Source of the DNA: JACMLD01 sp044227095
GTDB lineage: Bacteria > Bacteroidota > Bacteroidia > Chitinophagales > Chitinophagaceae
Direction: 5' to 3'
DNA: 64,000 bases
NCBI GenBank assembly: GCA_044227095.1
Contig: JBGAFV010000001.1
Coordinates: forward strand, 2,418,001-2,482,000
In this document: piece after piece, positions 44,763 to 53,892 of the stretch
Layout of the letters: each line of letters starts with the position of its first letter
How positions within the stretch are numbered: position 1 is the first letter of the stretch
Program-made: the position numbers and the translations under genes
Notes under the pieces: model-generated
What the model was told of the DNA's origin: nothing
Database searches by the model: none
The model's input: only the letters and a program-made list of their open reading frames with translations

Positions 44763-44992
44763 GTTGAATCGTTTTTGTTTATTAATTTGAAAAAGAAGAA
44801 TTGCAGTTTGTTGGCTACAAAAAATTTTTTGTGTGCGATAAAATTACTCCATCGGACTATTAAAATAAGATTAATTTCTCTTTTTCAATACGGTTTAAAC
44901 GCAAACGTTCCCGGAGGTTTCAAAAACAAGTTTTATTCAAATTATTAACCGGTTTGTAGAGTAATTTTATTCTTCTTCAGCGGAGATAAAAG
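44763..44992. other. Promoter-proximal spacer of the Gfo/Idh gene
   Basis: This holds the 5' region of the minus-strand oxidoreductase gene. A palindrome-like stretch around 44899-44912 (GCAAACGTTC) resembles LacI-type operator cores, but it is too short to call. Confidence 0.3.
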
Positions 44993-45249
44993 AATAGCCG
45001 CAGATTCGCAGATTATTATGTTCCCAGGAATATGAATTGGACAAGAGTGTTTGTCTTTACAACAGTTTAATTACAATTTGAAATTACCACTAATTGTTTG
45101 TAAAATCTCTTTGGGATTTGTAACGAAATGCTGCCACTCTGTGCTAATCTTTACCGGAACGGCAATAACAATTTGTTTAACTGTACACGCATGCTAAAGC
45201 ATAGTTTGACAGCCTTTTTTACGCGATAATCTGCGAATCTGCGGCTATT
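44993..45249. mobile_element. MITE-like element with 24-bp perfect terminal inverted repeats
   Basis: The 24 bases 44993-45016 (starting AATAGCCGCAGATTCG) are the exact reverse complement of 45226-45249, enclosing 209 bp without an ORF of any size. A small internal hairpin (TGCTAAAGCA) lies near 45192. No target duplication is obvious: left flank GATAAAAG, right flank ATTAATTA. Size and symmetry fit a miniature inverted-repeat transposable element or a large intergenic repeat. The transposase that would recognise it is not in the window. Confidence 0.6.
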
Positions 45250-45279
45250 ATTAATTACTAATTTCTAATTCCCAATCAA

Positions 45280-47526
45280 CTACACCGTCTTCCCTTCCGC
45301 AGCTTTTCGCAAATCTGCAGCAATACTGGCTATAAACTGAAACTGGTCTACAATGGGTTTTAGTTCGCTTAAACGAAGCCGGGTATCTGTAAGACTGATG
45401 CCCTGTTCTAGTTCAGCATTTCTTTTGGCCACCAGTTCCTTTACATGTGTGCTAAGAATAAAAGGCTGATTGTTATTGTTGGCTAATGCAGCAGGACTGG
45501 CGTTGTTATCTTCTGTCAATTGCTCTGCAGCTGCCAGGTTATTGGTGGTTTCTGCAATAATAGGGGCAAAATCTTGCGACGCATATTTTGCCGCAAGCGT
45601 TTTGCTGAAATGGGCCAATGTAGCAATATGCGAAGTAAGTGTATGTGTTAGCACAACAAACTGGTGTACCTGTCGCGGATCTTTTTGCTTGTGTTTTGGT
45701 TCAGACAATAAACGTGAAAATGCATCTGATAAATTGGCCAGTGTTACAAATGCTTCTTTGCGGCTTAACCTGTATTGTGTATCGGTAATACTTTCACCCG
45801 TAAATGTTTTTGAAACATTCTTGTAATAATTAAGACTGGCTGCAATGGCAGCGGCCTGGTATTTTTTTATTTGCTCATGCTCCCATGCAGGCAATAAAAG
45901 AAAATTTGCTGCAAAAGCAATTGCAGATCCTATAACCGTATCTATAATGCGATCTGTAATGATTGTTTTAAACTGTCCATTGTTAAGCAGGTGAAACAAC
46001 AGCAAAATATAAGGCGTCATGCAAATAACTGCCAGCAAATAATTGGTGCGTATAAAACTATAGGTACCGATCATTAATACCAGCATTATAAAAAATAATG
46101 CCCGATCGCCTTTTACAAAATAGAGAATAACAATACCGGTAAATGCGCCGGCAACAGTGCCCAATACACGTTGGTAATTTCTTTTTTTAGTGATGCTATA
46201 GGCGGGCTTCAATATTACTATAATTGTAAGCAATATCCAGTAGCTGTGGCCCAGCGTAAAAAACAACGAAAGAATATAGCCAGTTGTAGCAGCAATGCTT
46301 ACACGCAATGCGTGCCGGAAGATATCAGATTTTACAGAAAGGTTATCGCGGAGTACTTTCCAGTTTATTTCTGTATGGGTTACAAATTTGTCGTGGTCGC
46401 CAGATGGTGTAAAATTTTTTGCTCTTTTCTTATCGTATTTTGTTCCGTTGTGCAAGGCGTCAATTCTCACCACCATATCTTCTATTGCTTGCAGAATTTT
46501 GCGAAGGGTAATAATAGCTTCAAGGTTTTCTGCATTAAGATGTGTATTCCTGAATTCAGTAAAATATTGTTGCAGGTTTAGCAGCTTTTCATGCAGTTCA
46601 TCTGGCGGCGCAGATACTTTGCCGCTTTTTGCGGCAATGCCAATTTCATCAAGTGCATCTGCTATTGCATTTACACATTCTTTAAAATGTTGCAAAATAT
46701 CTGTACCATCAAAAAAATGGTGCAGGTTTTCATAGGGATAAAAAGAGGTGGTTGCTTTTTCAAACAAGTCAACTGTGTCTATAAAAAGCATCATTAGCGT
46801 ACGACTGGTAACTGTAGAGTCTTTTACTATTGTCCTGCTTTTATATAAAAGTTCACGCAACAGATCTTGTTTTTGCTGAACTTGTACCTGTTCTTCCATT
46901 AACTGCCTGTATACCGCGTCATAATCAGTATTAACATCATAAAAGCTGGAACGAGTACGCAGGTAATCTGCTGTAGACATAATGCAATCGCCCAATGCCT
47001 GCTGTATTAATTTATAAGGCCGTACATGATAAAGTACCAGGCTTAAGATCATATACCAAAGTCCACCTGCCGATACATATAGTGCGTTCAATAAAATGCC
47101 CCAACCATAACCAGGTTTGTTTGTGCTTAGCACCATTACCAGCAGGCCGGCAGTACCGATAGATGTAACGCGGCTTCCATATACAGCAATTATAGAAAAC
47201 ACAAAACAGGCAATGGCTACCCATATGCCCAATGCAATAGGGTGGGCTTCTGTATAACCAGTAATAAGACTTGCAACAAAAATTACCGCTATGCAAACTT
47301 CCATTCCATTGCGCCGGTGATGTATAGGGCCGGGGCTATCTGCTGCGCTAACGCACACTGCACCAAGCGATACGAGTATACCAACTGAAAGCCAGCCAAA
47401 ATAATTAAGAATAACTGCAGGCAATACCGCACCGGTAGTAATGCGCAGGCCTTCGCCCAGGTAATAACTGTTAATAAAGCTTCTATATTCTTTAATTATA
47501 TCCATCCAGGCTGGTCTTGTGGGCAA
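45280..47526 (-). CDS. FUSC-family (YccS/YhfK-like) inner-membrane protein (748 aa)
   Basis: The protein has two hydrophobic blocks of about six helices each (about 25-170, beginning TTGAVLPAVILNYFGWLSVGILVSLGAVCVS, and about 405-535, with HALRVSIAATTGYILSLFFTLGHSYWILLTIIVILKPAYSITKKR). They are separated by a ~200-residue cytoplasmic helical domain, and another cytoplasmic domain forms the C-terminus. The GHSYWILLTIIVILKP signature belongs to the fusaric-acid-resistance/YccS superfamily. Members are proposed aromatic-acid exporters, with the true substrate usually unknown. It is transcribed alone, with the MITE-like element just beyond its 3' end. Confidence 0.9.
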   Translation of the reverse strand: MPTRPAWMDIIKEYRSFINSYYLGEGLRITTGAVLPAVILNYFGWLSVGILVSLGAVCVSAADSPGPIHHRRNGMEVCIAVIFVASLITGYTEAHPIALGIWVAIACFVFSIIAVYGSRVTSIGTAGLLVMVLSTNKPGYGWGILLNALYVSAGGLWYMILSLVLYHVRPYKLIQQALGDCIMSTADYLRTRSSFYDVNTDYDAVYRQLMEEQVQVQQKQDLLRELLYKSRTIVKDSTVTSRTLMMLFIDTVDLFEKATTSFYPYENLHHFFDGTDILQHFKECVNAIADALDEIGIAAKSGKVSAPPDELHEKLLNLQQYFTEFRNTHLNAENLEAIITLRKILQAIEDMVVRIDALHNGTKYDKKRAKNFTPSGDHDKFVTHTEINWKVLRDNLSVKSDIFRHALRVSIAATTGYILSLFFTLGHSYWILLTIIVILKPAYSITKKRNYQRVLGTVAGAFTGIVILYFVKGDRALFFIMLVLMIGTYSFIRTNYLLAVICMTPYILLLFHLLNNGQFKTIITDRIIDTVIGSAIAFAANFLLLPAWEHEQIKKYQAAAIAASLNYYKNVSKTFTGESITDTQYRLSRKEAFVTLANLSDAFSRLLSEPKHKQKDPRQVHQFVVLTHTLTSHIATLAHFSKTLAAKYASQDFAPIIAETTNNLAAAEQLTEDNNASPAALANNNNQPFILSTHVKELVAKRNAELEQGISLTDTRLRLSELKPIVDQFQFIASIAADLRKAAEGKTV

Positions 47527-47701
47527 TAAAGGTAGTTATTCGCCTTTTTCAGCCCTAAAAGCGGCCGCTCATCACTTTTAAACCCCACCCACCAAAAAAA
47601 TTTGGGCAAGGTTTAGCTCACTAAATTACCTGAAACTAGCCACCAGACTGAATTTTCATCAATAATTGGTAGCTGACAGAATTTAGAACCTTAAAAAAAT
47701 A
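47527..47701. other. Spacer upstream of the microprotein operon
   Basis: It contains the 5' region of the minus-strand FUSC gene on one side; nothing else recognisable. The regulatory region of the plus-strand microprotein genes begins at 47702. Confidence 0.4.
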
Positions 47702-47743
47702 AGTACTTTGTTTTGCATAGTACTGTTTTTAGTCCTATCTTTG
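47702..47743 (+). promoter_or_regulatory. Promoter with paired AGTACT operator for the microprotein operon
   Basis: The palindromic hexamer AGTACT occurs at 47702-47707 and 47719-47724, 17 bp centre to centre. A -33 box TTTG (47712-47715) sits between the two copies, and a -7 box TATCTTTG (47736-47743) follows after 20 bases, the canonical Bacteroidota spacing. Transcription would start near 47750, about 65 bases ahead of the first ORF. Confidence 0.7.
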
Positions 47744-47816
47744 AGTTGTCAATGTAACAAAGAGCAAAAAGTACAAAGACCCAAACTTCAATTTTTAAAA
47801 TATAAAAAGATTTATC

Positions 47817-48005
47817 ATGAAAACTCAAATCAACGGCTTATTCAATAATATCAGCCACGAACAATTAGTAAACCTTACAACAACAGTAAATGAAACCCTT
47901 GCAATGGATGTGCAAATGCCTTTCAATAAAAAAATAGTTGTTGCTGATGTTTGGAATATTCAGCGCCAAAAAAGAAACAGGGTACAGAGAAGGTTTATTT
48001 TCTAA
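47817..48005 (+). CDS. Tandem microprotein 1 with ADVWNIQR core (62 aa)
   Basis: The first of three adjacent paralogous microproteins. The N-terminus MKTQINGLFNNISHEQLVNLT is followed by a helical, fairly acidic middle part and the conserved C-terminal block VADVWNIQRQKRNRVQRRF. The core ADVWNIQR and the basic tail (RQKR..VQRR.) are shared with the next two genes, which is strong evidence for all three being real. No signal peptide or membrane helix is present, so a small cytoplasmic protein whose Arg-rich tail could contact nucleic acid is likely. It has a 10-residue insertion relative to its two shorter paralogues. Function unknown. Confidence 0.85.
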   Translation: MKTQINGLFNNISHEQLVNLTTTVNETLAMDVQMPFNKKIVVADVWNIQRQKRNRVQRRFIF

Positions 48006-48042
48006 AAAAAAAATCAACAAAAAATATTAAAAACTTATTGTT

Positions 48043-48201
48043 ATGAAAACACAAATTATCAATACCAAACTTGTAAAAGAAGTAAGCGACACAGTAACAG
48101 CAGTATTTAATCATACACGCAGTAAAATCATTAGCGCTGCTGATGTTTGGAATATTCAAAGACAGAAAAGAGTAAGGGTTCAACGCAGGTTCGCTTTGTA
48201 A
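48043..48201 (+). CDS. Tandem microprotein 2 with ADVWNIQR core (52 aa)
   Basis: The second paralogue, an ATG-to-TAA frame of 52 codons that length filters easily miss. It reads MKTQIINTKLVKEVSD at the N-terminus and SAADVWNIQRQKRVRVQRRF before the final AL. The C-terminal block is almost identical to copy 1, and the N-terminal half to copy 3 (MKT.IINT.LVKE). It starts 37 bases after copy 1. The leader AAAAACTTATTGTT in front of its ATG resembles the A-rich leaders of the other two copies. Proposed as a small nucleic-acid-associated protein, by composition only. Confidence 0.85.
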   Translation: MKTQIINTKLVKEVSDTVTAVFNHTRSKIISAADVWNIQRQKRVRVQRRFAL

Positions 48202-48229
48202 AATATTATTTAACTATAAAAAGTTAGTC

Positions 48230-48388
48230 ATGAAAACGCTCATCATAAATACCAATTTGGTAAAAGAAGCGGGAGAAGTAATCAATCTTGTTGTTAATCG
48301 CACACATAATAAAGTAATTAGTGCAGCAGATGTATGGAATATTCAGCGCAATAAAAAGATGATGCTGCAACGCAGAATTGCCTTATAA
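48230..48388 (+). CDS. Tandem microprotein 3 with ADVWNIQR core (52 aa)
   Basis: The third paralogue, 52 codons, starting MKTLIINTNLVKEAGEV and ending SAADVWNIQRNKKMMLQRRI-AL. Relative to copy 2, the N-terminal motif MKT.IINT.LVKE and the core AADVWNIQR are conserved while the connecting residues differ, the pattern of selection on a real protein family rather than recent DNA duplication. It is 28 bases downstream of copy 2, with the leader TATAAAAAGTTAGTC. A terminator follows about 50 bases later, closing the three-gene unit. Confidence 0.85.
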   Translation: MKTLIINTNLVKEAGEVINLVVNRTHNKVISAADVWNIQRNKKMMLQRRIAL

Positions 48389-48438
48389 ATTAAAACCATT
48401 AACCTTATCACACATTTGCAATTAGGTGATTTAATCTT

Positions 48439-48466
48439 ATCGTCTGGCTATACCAGACGATTTTGC
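48439..48466 (+). terminator. Intrinsic terminator of the microprotein operon
   Basis: Stem ATCGTCTGG (48439-48447) with CCAGACGAT (48453-48461), five-base loop CTATA, followed by TTTGCATTT. Confidence 0.8.
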
Positions 48467-48611
48467 ATTTAGATAATTTTGATTTTGCATTATGTTCTGT
48501 TGATTATAAATATGATTTATAAATATTGCAAAGTTTATCCACATAAAATTTGAGGTGGCAATGTTTTTGTTAAAGGTTTTGGTTATACAATTACTAACTG
48601 AATCCTCGATT

Positions 48612-51455
48612 ATGAAAAAGCTTTACCTCCTTTGTACTGCATTCATTATTATCCTTTCATTACATGTTGTTGTTATTAACGCACAACCAACCACCTGGCA
48701 GGCACGTGGCGTTGGTGGCGGTGGCGCTTTGTTTTTTCCTACCATCAATCCCGCAAACGATAATGAGTTTTATGTGAGTTGCGATATGAGCCAAATCTTT
48801 CACAGCACAGATTTTGGCGCTTCTTATACACAAGTGTCTTTTACAAAATTGCAAACGGGCAATGTATCAACCTACGAATTTACAAACAACAGCAACAATG
48901 CTTATTGTATTGCCAACGATGGTAATATTAACTATGGTGTACGTACCACAGACGGCGGCAATACCTGGACGCCGCTACCCGGCAATCCGGACAATACAGA
49001 GACAGTATATGCATTAAAAGCAGACTACGCAAACCCGGGAAGGTTAATAATGAACTACTATGGTAGTTTGTATATTTCTAATGATTATGGAGATCATTTT
49101 TCGTTGGCCTGGGCGGCAACCAACGCAGGCGCAGGAATTACAATGGGTGGTGTTTTCTTTGATGGAAATAATATTTATATCGGTACCAATGAAGGCATCC
49201 TGTATTCATCCAACGGGGGTACGTCATTTTCCAAACTGGCTACAAGCGGCATGCCGGCAGACCAGGCAATATTCTCATTTGCCGGAGCAAAAGCGGGTGG
49301 TATAACAAGGTTTTTTTGTATTACAGCAAATACGGCAGAAATATACAACGGCATTTATCCCTGGGAATATTATATTGTTAATGATGATGGTACCAGGTCA
49401 CCTTTTTATAAGGGTGTGTACTCATTAGATGCGGGCACAAATATTTGGGTATCCAAGCTTAATGGTATTAATACAGGCAATGATTTTATGATGTATGTTG
49501 GTATGGCACACAATGATATCAACACCGTTTACCTTGGTGGCAATGATAATACTACCGGTGGTAACAGTGTTATAAAAACAAGTGATGCCGGTGCCAGCTG
49601 GACAAAAGTTTTTATTACACCGAATAATCAAAACATCAGAACTGGCTGGTCGGGGCAGGGTGGAGATCGTGGTTGGGGTTATGGAGAATCTTGTTTTGGC
49701 ATTTCAGTAGCACCAAATAATGCTAATAAAGTGTTGTTTGGCGATTTTGGATTTGTACACAAAACCAGTGATGGTGGTGTAAATTGGGAGCAGGCTTATG
49801 TAAATACTTTAGATGAGCATGCGGCAGGATCGGCAACGCCTACAAAACAATATTACCATAGTATAGGATTAGAAAACACTACTTCATGGCAATTGTACTG
49901 GAGTGATGCAAATAATATATTTTCTTGCTACTCAGATATTAAAGGCATCAGAAGTAAAGATGCGGGTGTAACATGGGGTTTTGATTACACCGGCCATACA
50001 GCCAATAGCATGTACCGCATTGCAAAACAGGCTACTGGTACAACTATGTTTGCTGCTACTTCTGATGTGCACGATATGTACCAGAGTACCCGCCTTAAGG
50101 ATGATTTCCTGGATCCAACAGACGCAGAAGGAAAAATTATTTATTCAACCAATAATGGTGCTGCCTGGCAATTGCTGCACCAGTTTGGGCATCCGGTATT
50201 CTGGGTAGCTACAGATCCCAATAATGCAAATCGTATGTACGCCAGCGTTATAGATCATTCAGGCGGCACTGGTGGTATATGGATGACAAATGATCTCAAC
50301 AACCTGGCCGCTTCCACCTGGACAAAGCTTGCCAATCCGCCGCGTACTGAAGGTCATCCCGCATCTATTGCGGTTTTGAACGATGGAAAAATGGTTTGTA
50401 CTTTTTCTGGCAGAAGAACCAGTAGTGCATTTACTGCAAGTTCGGGTGTGTTTTTGTACAATCCCGCTACCAATTTATGGACCGATGTTTCTGACGCAGG
50501 TATGCAATACTGGACAAAGGATATTGTTATTGATCCTTCAGACGCTGCACAAAATACCTGGTACGTTGCGGTATTTAGCGGATGGGGTGGGGCGCCAAAC
50601 GGAAAAGGCGGCTTATACAAAACAACAAATCGCGGTGCTAACTGGACAAAGCTCACCGGTACACAATTCGACAGGGTTACGTCCATTACATTCAACCCAT
50701 CAATCAATAAGCAGGCTTATCTTACCACAGAAACACAGGGACTTTGGATAAGTAATGATATGGATGCTGCAACACCAACCTGGACATTAGTAGATGCATA
50801 TCCATTCCGTCAGCCAGAAAGGGTTTTCTTTAATCCCTTTAAACCTGATGAAATATGGGTAAGCAGTTTTGGTAATGGATTGAAGATGGGTATAGCGGCA
50901 GTAGCTTTGCCAGTACGGTTACTTTCGTTTACTGGTAATCGTTATAATAATATTTCAACTTTGCAATGGTCTGTAACAGGAGGTGAGGCAAGTAGCGTTT
51001 TTAGCGTGGAAAGAAGTACAGACGGCTTACATTTTACAAGTATCGGGAAAATGCCTTGTTTAGCAGGCGATAATAACTATCAGTATAAAGATACCATTGG
51101 AGGAAATATTTTGTATTACCGTATTGCTACTACAAATTTAGCAGGCAGTATGTCTTACAGTAACGTAGTAATATTGCGAGATGTTAATGCTGGCACTAAT
51201 AACATACGCTTGTTGGGCAATCCTGTATACAGCAATAATATAAAATTGGAAGCAACTCTTTATAATGCAGATATCCTTAACATAAGGTTGATGAATGTTT
51301 CTGGTAAAACAATGATGCAGAAAGTTATTAATGCAGAAAAAGGGCTTACGCAAATAAGCTGGGCTTTGCCTGCAGATTTTGCAAACGGCGTATACGTTTT
51401 ACAAATCAGTTCAAATCAAATAAATGAAAGTATACGGATTGTTCTTTCGAAATAA
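48612..51455 (+). CDS. Secreted Asp-box (BNR) repeat protein with T9SS sorting domain
   Basis: ATG 48612 gives a signal peptide (MKKLYLLCTAFIIILSLHVVVINAQ). The body, about residues 30-780, holds at least eight Asp-box motifs (SxDxGxxW type: TTDGGNTW, SSNGGTSF, TSDAGASW, TSDGGVNW, SKDAGVTW, STNNGAAW, TTNRGANW), the signature of sialidase/GH74-like beta-propellers. It is followed by a short beta-sandwich-like segment (LPVRLLSFTGNRYNN...LQWSV, SVERSTDGLHFTSIG) and a C-terminal ~75-residue type A sorting domain ending NGVYVLQISSN...RIVLSK. The protein would leave the cell through the type IX system. Catalytic identity (xyloglucanase, sialidase or binding only) is undecided. Confidence 0.9.
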   Translation: MKKLYLLCTAFIIILSLHVVVINAQPTTWQARGVGGGGALFFPTINPANDNEFYVSCDMSQIFHSTDFGASYTQVSFTKLQTGNVSTYEFTNNSNNAYCIANDGNINYGVRTTDGGNTWTPLPGNPDNTETVYALKADYANPGRLIMNYYGSLYISNDYGDHFSLAWAATNAGAGITMGGVFFDGNNIYIGTNEGILYSSNGGTSFSKLATSGMPADQAIFSFAGAKAGGITRFFCITANTAEIYNGIYPWEYYIVNDDGTRSPFYKGVYSLDAGTNIWVSKLNGINTGNDFMMYVGMAHNDINTVYLGGNDNTTGGNSVIKTSDAGASWTKVFITPNNQNIRTGWSGQGGDRGWGYGESCFGISVAPNNANKVLFGDFGFVHKTSDGGVNWEQAYVNTLDEHAAGSATPTKQYYHSIGLENTTSWQLYWSDANNIFSCYSDIKGIRSKDAGVTWGFDYTGHTANSMYRIAKQATGTTMFAATSDVHDMYQSTRLKDDFLDPTDAEGKIIYSTNNGAAWQLLHQFGHPVFWVATDPNNANRMYASVIDHSGGTGGIWMTNDLNNLAASTWTKLANPPRTEGHPASIAVLNDGKMVCTFSGRRTSSAFTASSGVFLYNPATNLWTDVSDAGMQYWTKDIVIDPSDAAQNTWYVAVFSGWGGAPNGKGGLYKTTNRGANWTKLTGTQFDRVTSITFNPSINKQAYLTTETQGLWISNDMDAATPTWTLVDAYPFRQPERVFFNPFKPDEIWVSSFGNGLKMGIAAVALPVRLLSFTGNRYNNISTLQWSVTGGEASSVFSVERSTDGLHFTSIGKMPCLAGDNNYQYKDTIGGNILYYRIATTNLAGSMSYSNVVILRDVNAGTNNIRLLGNPVYSNNIKLEATLYNADILNIRLMNVSGKTMMQKVINAEKGLTQISWALPADFANGVYVLQISSNQINESIRIVLSK

Positions 51456-51477
51456 TTGTATTGATTAAATGCAGGAG

Positions 51478-53382
51478 TTATTCCAATTCTTTTGTTGGCG
51501 ATTGTGTAATGGCGCCAAAGTCGAACTGCATTTCATTCAGTTTTTTGTACAACCCATTTTGATTGATAAGCTGGTTGTGTGTGCCGGATTCAATAACCGT
51601 ACCCCTGTCAATTACTATAATTTTATCTGCATTGCGTATAGTAGAAAGACGATGTGCGATTACAAATGAAGTACGTCCTTTCATCAGGTTTTCCAATGCT
51701 TCCTGTACCAGTTGCTCGCTTTCGCTATCTAAAGAAGATGTAGCTTCATCCAATATCAAAATTGCAGGATCTTTAAGAATAGCTCGTGCAATAGCAACTC
51801 TCTGTCTTTGCCCGCCACTCAGTTTAATGCCACGTTCGCCCACAATGGTATTGTATTGTTCAGGAAAACGACTGATAAACTCATGTGCATTTGCTTTTTT
51901 TGCTGCTTCTATAATTTCTTCTTCAGAAGCGCCTGGTTTTCCATAAGCAATATTCTCGCGGATGCTTCCACCAAATAAAATAACATCTTGTGGTACTAGC
52001 GCCATTTGCATGCGCAATTGCGTAAGCGGAAAGCTGTTGGCTGGTCTTTCATCAAACAAAACAGTTCCTGAATCTGGGGTATAAAAATGAAGCAGCATTG
52101 ATGCAATGGTAGTTTTGCCTGCACCGCTTGGTCCTACTATAGCAATCTGTTGTCCATTGCTGGCTTCAAGCGAAAGTTTTTTTAGCACTGGAATTTCTTT
52201 TCTTCCAGGGTAACTGAAGGAAACATTATCGAAGCTAACATTGCCGTGCAGCATATATGCAGGTTCTGCAATTGTTTGTCCTGCACTTATTGGTTCGCCT
52301 TCTCCGCGTAATATCTCACGAATGCTTTGTGTGGCGCCTAATGTTTTTTGCAATTGGCTGAACATATCTGCAAAACCGGCAAAAGTTCCCCCTACAAAAC
52401 CCGAGAAGACTACAAACATAACGAGCAGGCCTACACTAAGTTGACCGGATTGTATTAAACCTGCGCCATACCATATTACAAATGCAATAGCACCAAATAC
52501 ACTAAATATCATAAACGATACAAAAGCACCACGGTAACGGGCATTGCTGATGGCGGTGTCTACAACTGCATATACACTTTTTACATAACGACCTATTTCA
52601 TAAAACTCGGATGTAAATGCTTTTACTACGGTAATGCCGTGGAAGGTTTCCTGAACAATGGTGCCGCTTTCAGCAAGCTGATCCTGTGCCTTGCGTGATC
52701 TTTTACGTATGCTTTTGCCAAATATAACAGCCAGTATTGCTACTACCGGTACTACGGAAAGCATTACCAGCGCCAGTTTGGGGCTAATAAGAAAAATGAA
52801 AATCAATCCTATAATTAAAGTAAATATTCCTCTAAGGAATTCTGCCAGTGTAAATGAAATAGCATCCTGTATTTGCGAAAGATCCGAAGAAATGCGGTTG
52901 CTTAATTCGCCCACTCTTTTTTCTGAAAAGAAAGACATGGGCATGCTCAGCAATTTGCTGTACACGTCTTTGCGCATGTCTGCCAATGATTTTTCGCCTA
53001 CCTCAGTTAGCAGGTATACCCGCATATACGAAAAGATGGTTTGTATGGTGAGTTGCAGAAAGATTAATAGTAAAGTTGTATTCAAACTCCAATGAATACT
53101 TTTAACGTTAAATCCGCTAAATGGATTTGATCCTCCGTTACCAATCAATTGACTTGATGCGCCGGGAGAAGCAGCGTCAATCATCTTACCAAGAAATAAA
53201 GGAAACAAGCTGGTAGTAAATGCAGATAATGCAATAAAGACCAGGCTAAGGATAAATTTTGATTTGTGTGGTTTCAGGTAAGAGAAAAGGACCAGCGCTT
53301 CACGTAGGTTTTCTTTATTAATTTTTGCTTTCTTCGGTTCTATTTTTTGCTGGCCATTACTATTGTTATTTCCACGTGCCAT
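51478..53382 (-). CDS. MsbA-like ABC exporter, fused permease-ATPase (634 aa)
   Basis: An ATP-driven exporter half-transporter that works as a homodimer. The N-terminal six-helix membrane domain spans about 40-330, with the intracellular-loop motif YSKLLSMPMSFFSEKRVGELSNRISSD. The nucleotide-binding domain follows from about 375 with Walker A GPSGAGKTT (417-425), signature LSGGQRQRVAIARAI and Walker B ILILDEATSSLD, all intact. Substrates for relatives are lipid A/phospholipids or peptides. It follows hsp20 on the same strand, with a large hairpin in between. Confidence 0.95.
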   Translation of the reverse strand: MARGNNNSNGQQKIEPKKAKINKENLREALVLFSYLKPHKSKFILSLVFIALSAFTTSLFPLFLGKMIDAASPGASSQLIGNGGSNPFSGFNVKSIHWSLNTTLLLIFLQLTIQTIFSYMRVYLLTEVGEKSLADMRKDVYSKLLSMPMSFFSEKRVGELSNRISSDLSQIQDAISFTLAEFLRGIFTLIIGLIFIFLISPKLALVMLSVVPVVAILAVIFGKSIRKRSRKAQDQLAESGTIVQETFHGITVVKAFTSEFYEIGRYVKSVYAVVDTAISNARYRGAFVSFMIFSVFGAIAFVIWYGAGLIQSGQLSVGLLVMFVVFSGFVGGTFAGFADMFSQLQKTLGATQSIREILRGEGEPISAGQTIAEPAYMLHGNVSFDNVSFSYPGRKEIPVLKKLSLEASNGQQIAIVGPSGAGKTTIASMLLHFYTPDSGTVLFDERPANSFPLTQLRMQMALVPQDVILFGGSIRENIAYGKPGASEEEIIEAAKKANAHEFISRFPEQYNTIVGERGIKLSGGQRQRVAIARAILKDPAILILDEATSSLDSESEQLVQEALENLMKGRTSFVIAHRLSTIRNADKIIVIDRGTVIESGTHNQLINQNGLYKKLNEMQFDFGAITQSPTKELE

Positions 53383-53414
53383 ATGCTGCGATACATTTTA
53401 TTTGCGACATAAAA

Positions 53415-53458
53415 ATTACCAATTATTAATTAATGTACACTAATTAATAATTGGTAAT
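53415..53458 (-). terminator. Perfect 18-bp stem hairpin between hsp20 and the ABC exporter
   Basis: 53415-53432 and 53441-53458 are exact reverse complements with an eight-base loop ATGTACAC. The stem is almost pure AT. On the minus strand the hairpin is followed by TTTTTATG, so it may terminate the hsp20 transcript; it could also be a structured intergenic repeat. Confidence 0.55.
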
Positions 53459-53474
53459 GATGATCCATGCTTAA

Positions 53475-53873
53475 TTAGCTAATCACAATTTCCTGTTTTA
53501 CAGTTTCTTTTCCTTCAATAATCGGCATGCTCACTTGTAAAACACCATCCACATACTTTGCGCTAATCTTTGCAGTATCTACACTTTCGTCGAGTGTAAA
53601 TGATCTTGCAAACCCGCCGCGGCTATATTCTCGTAATATCCAATCTGGGCGTGCAAAACCTTCAGGTGGAGTATAAGAAACGGTTAACTCGTTTCCACGT
53701 ACATCCAATTTAAAATGTTCTTTGATTCGGCCCGGAGCAAATAGCAGCATTTCAAAACTGTTTGCTGTTTTGTACACATTTACAGCGGCTCTTTGCAGAG
53801 AACGGTAAAACAGGTGCCGTTGCCTGCCTCCGTGTGTTGCGCCTTTTGCGGCATAAGACTGATTGTAGTCCAT
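53475..53873 (-). CDS. Hsp20/alpha-crystallin small heat-shock protein (132 aa)
   Basis: An ATP-independent holdase chaperone. The alpha-crystallin domain (about 38-125) shows FKLDVRGNELTVSYTPPEG, a conserved FARSFTLDESVDTAKISAKYVDGVLQVSMP with the A-x-x-x-n-G-v-L signature, and a C-terminal KQEIVIS tail. The N-terminal arm is rich in aromatic and basic residues, as usual. It sits directly downstream of a block of palindromic TTGTTATA half-sites, indicating specific transcriptional control. Confidence 0.93.
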   Translation of the reverse strand: MDYNQSYAAKGATHGGRQRHLFYRSLQRAAVNVYKTANSFEMLLFAPGRIKEHFKLDVRGNELTVSYTPPEGFARPDWILREYSRGGFARSFTLDESVDTAKISAKYVDGVLQVSMPIIEGKETVKQEIVIS

Positions 53874-53892
53874 CTTCTACTTTTTTTAAGTC

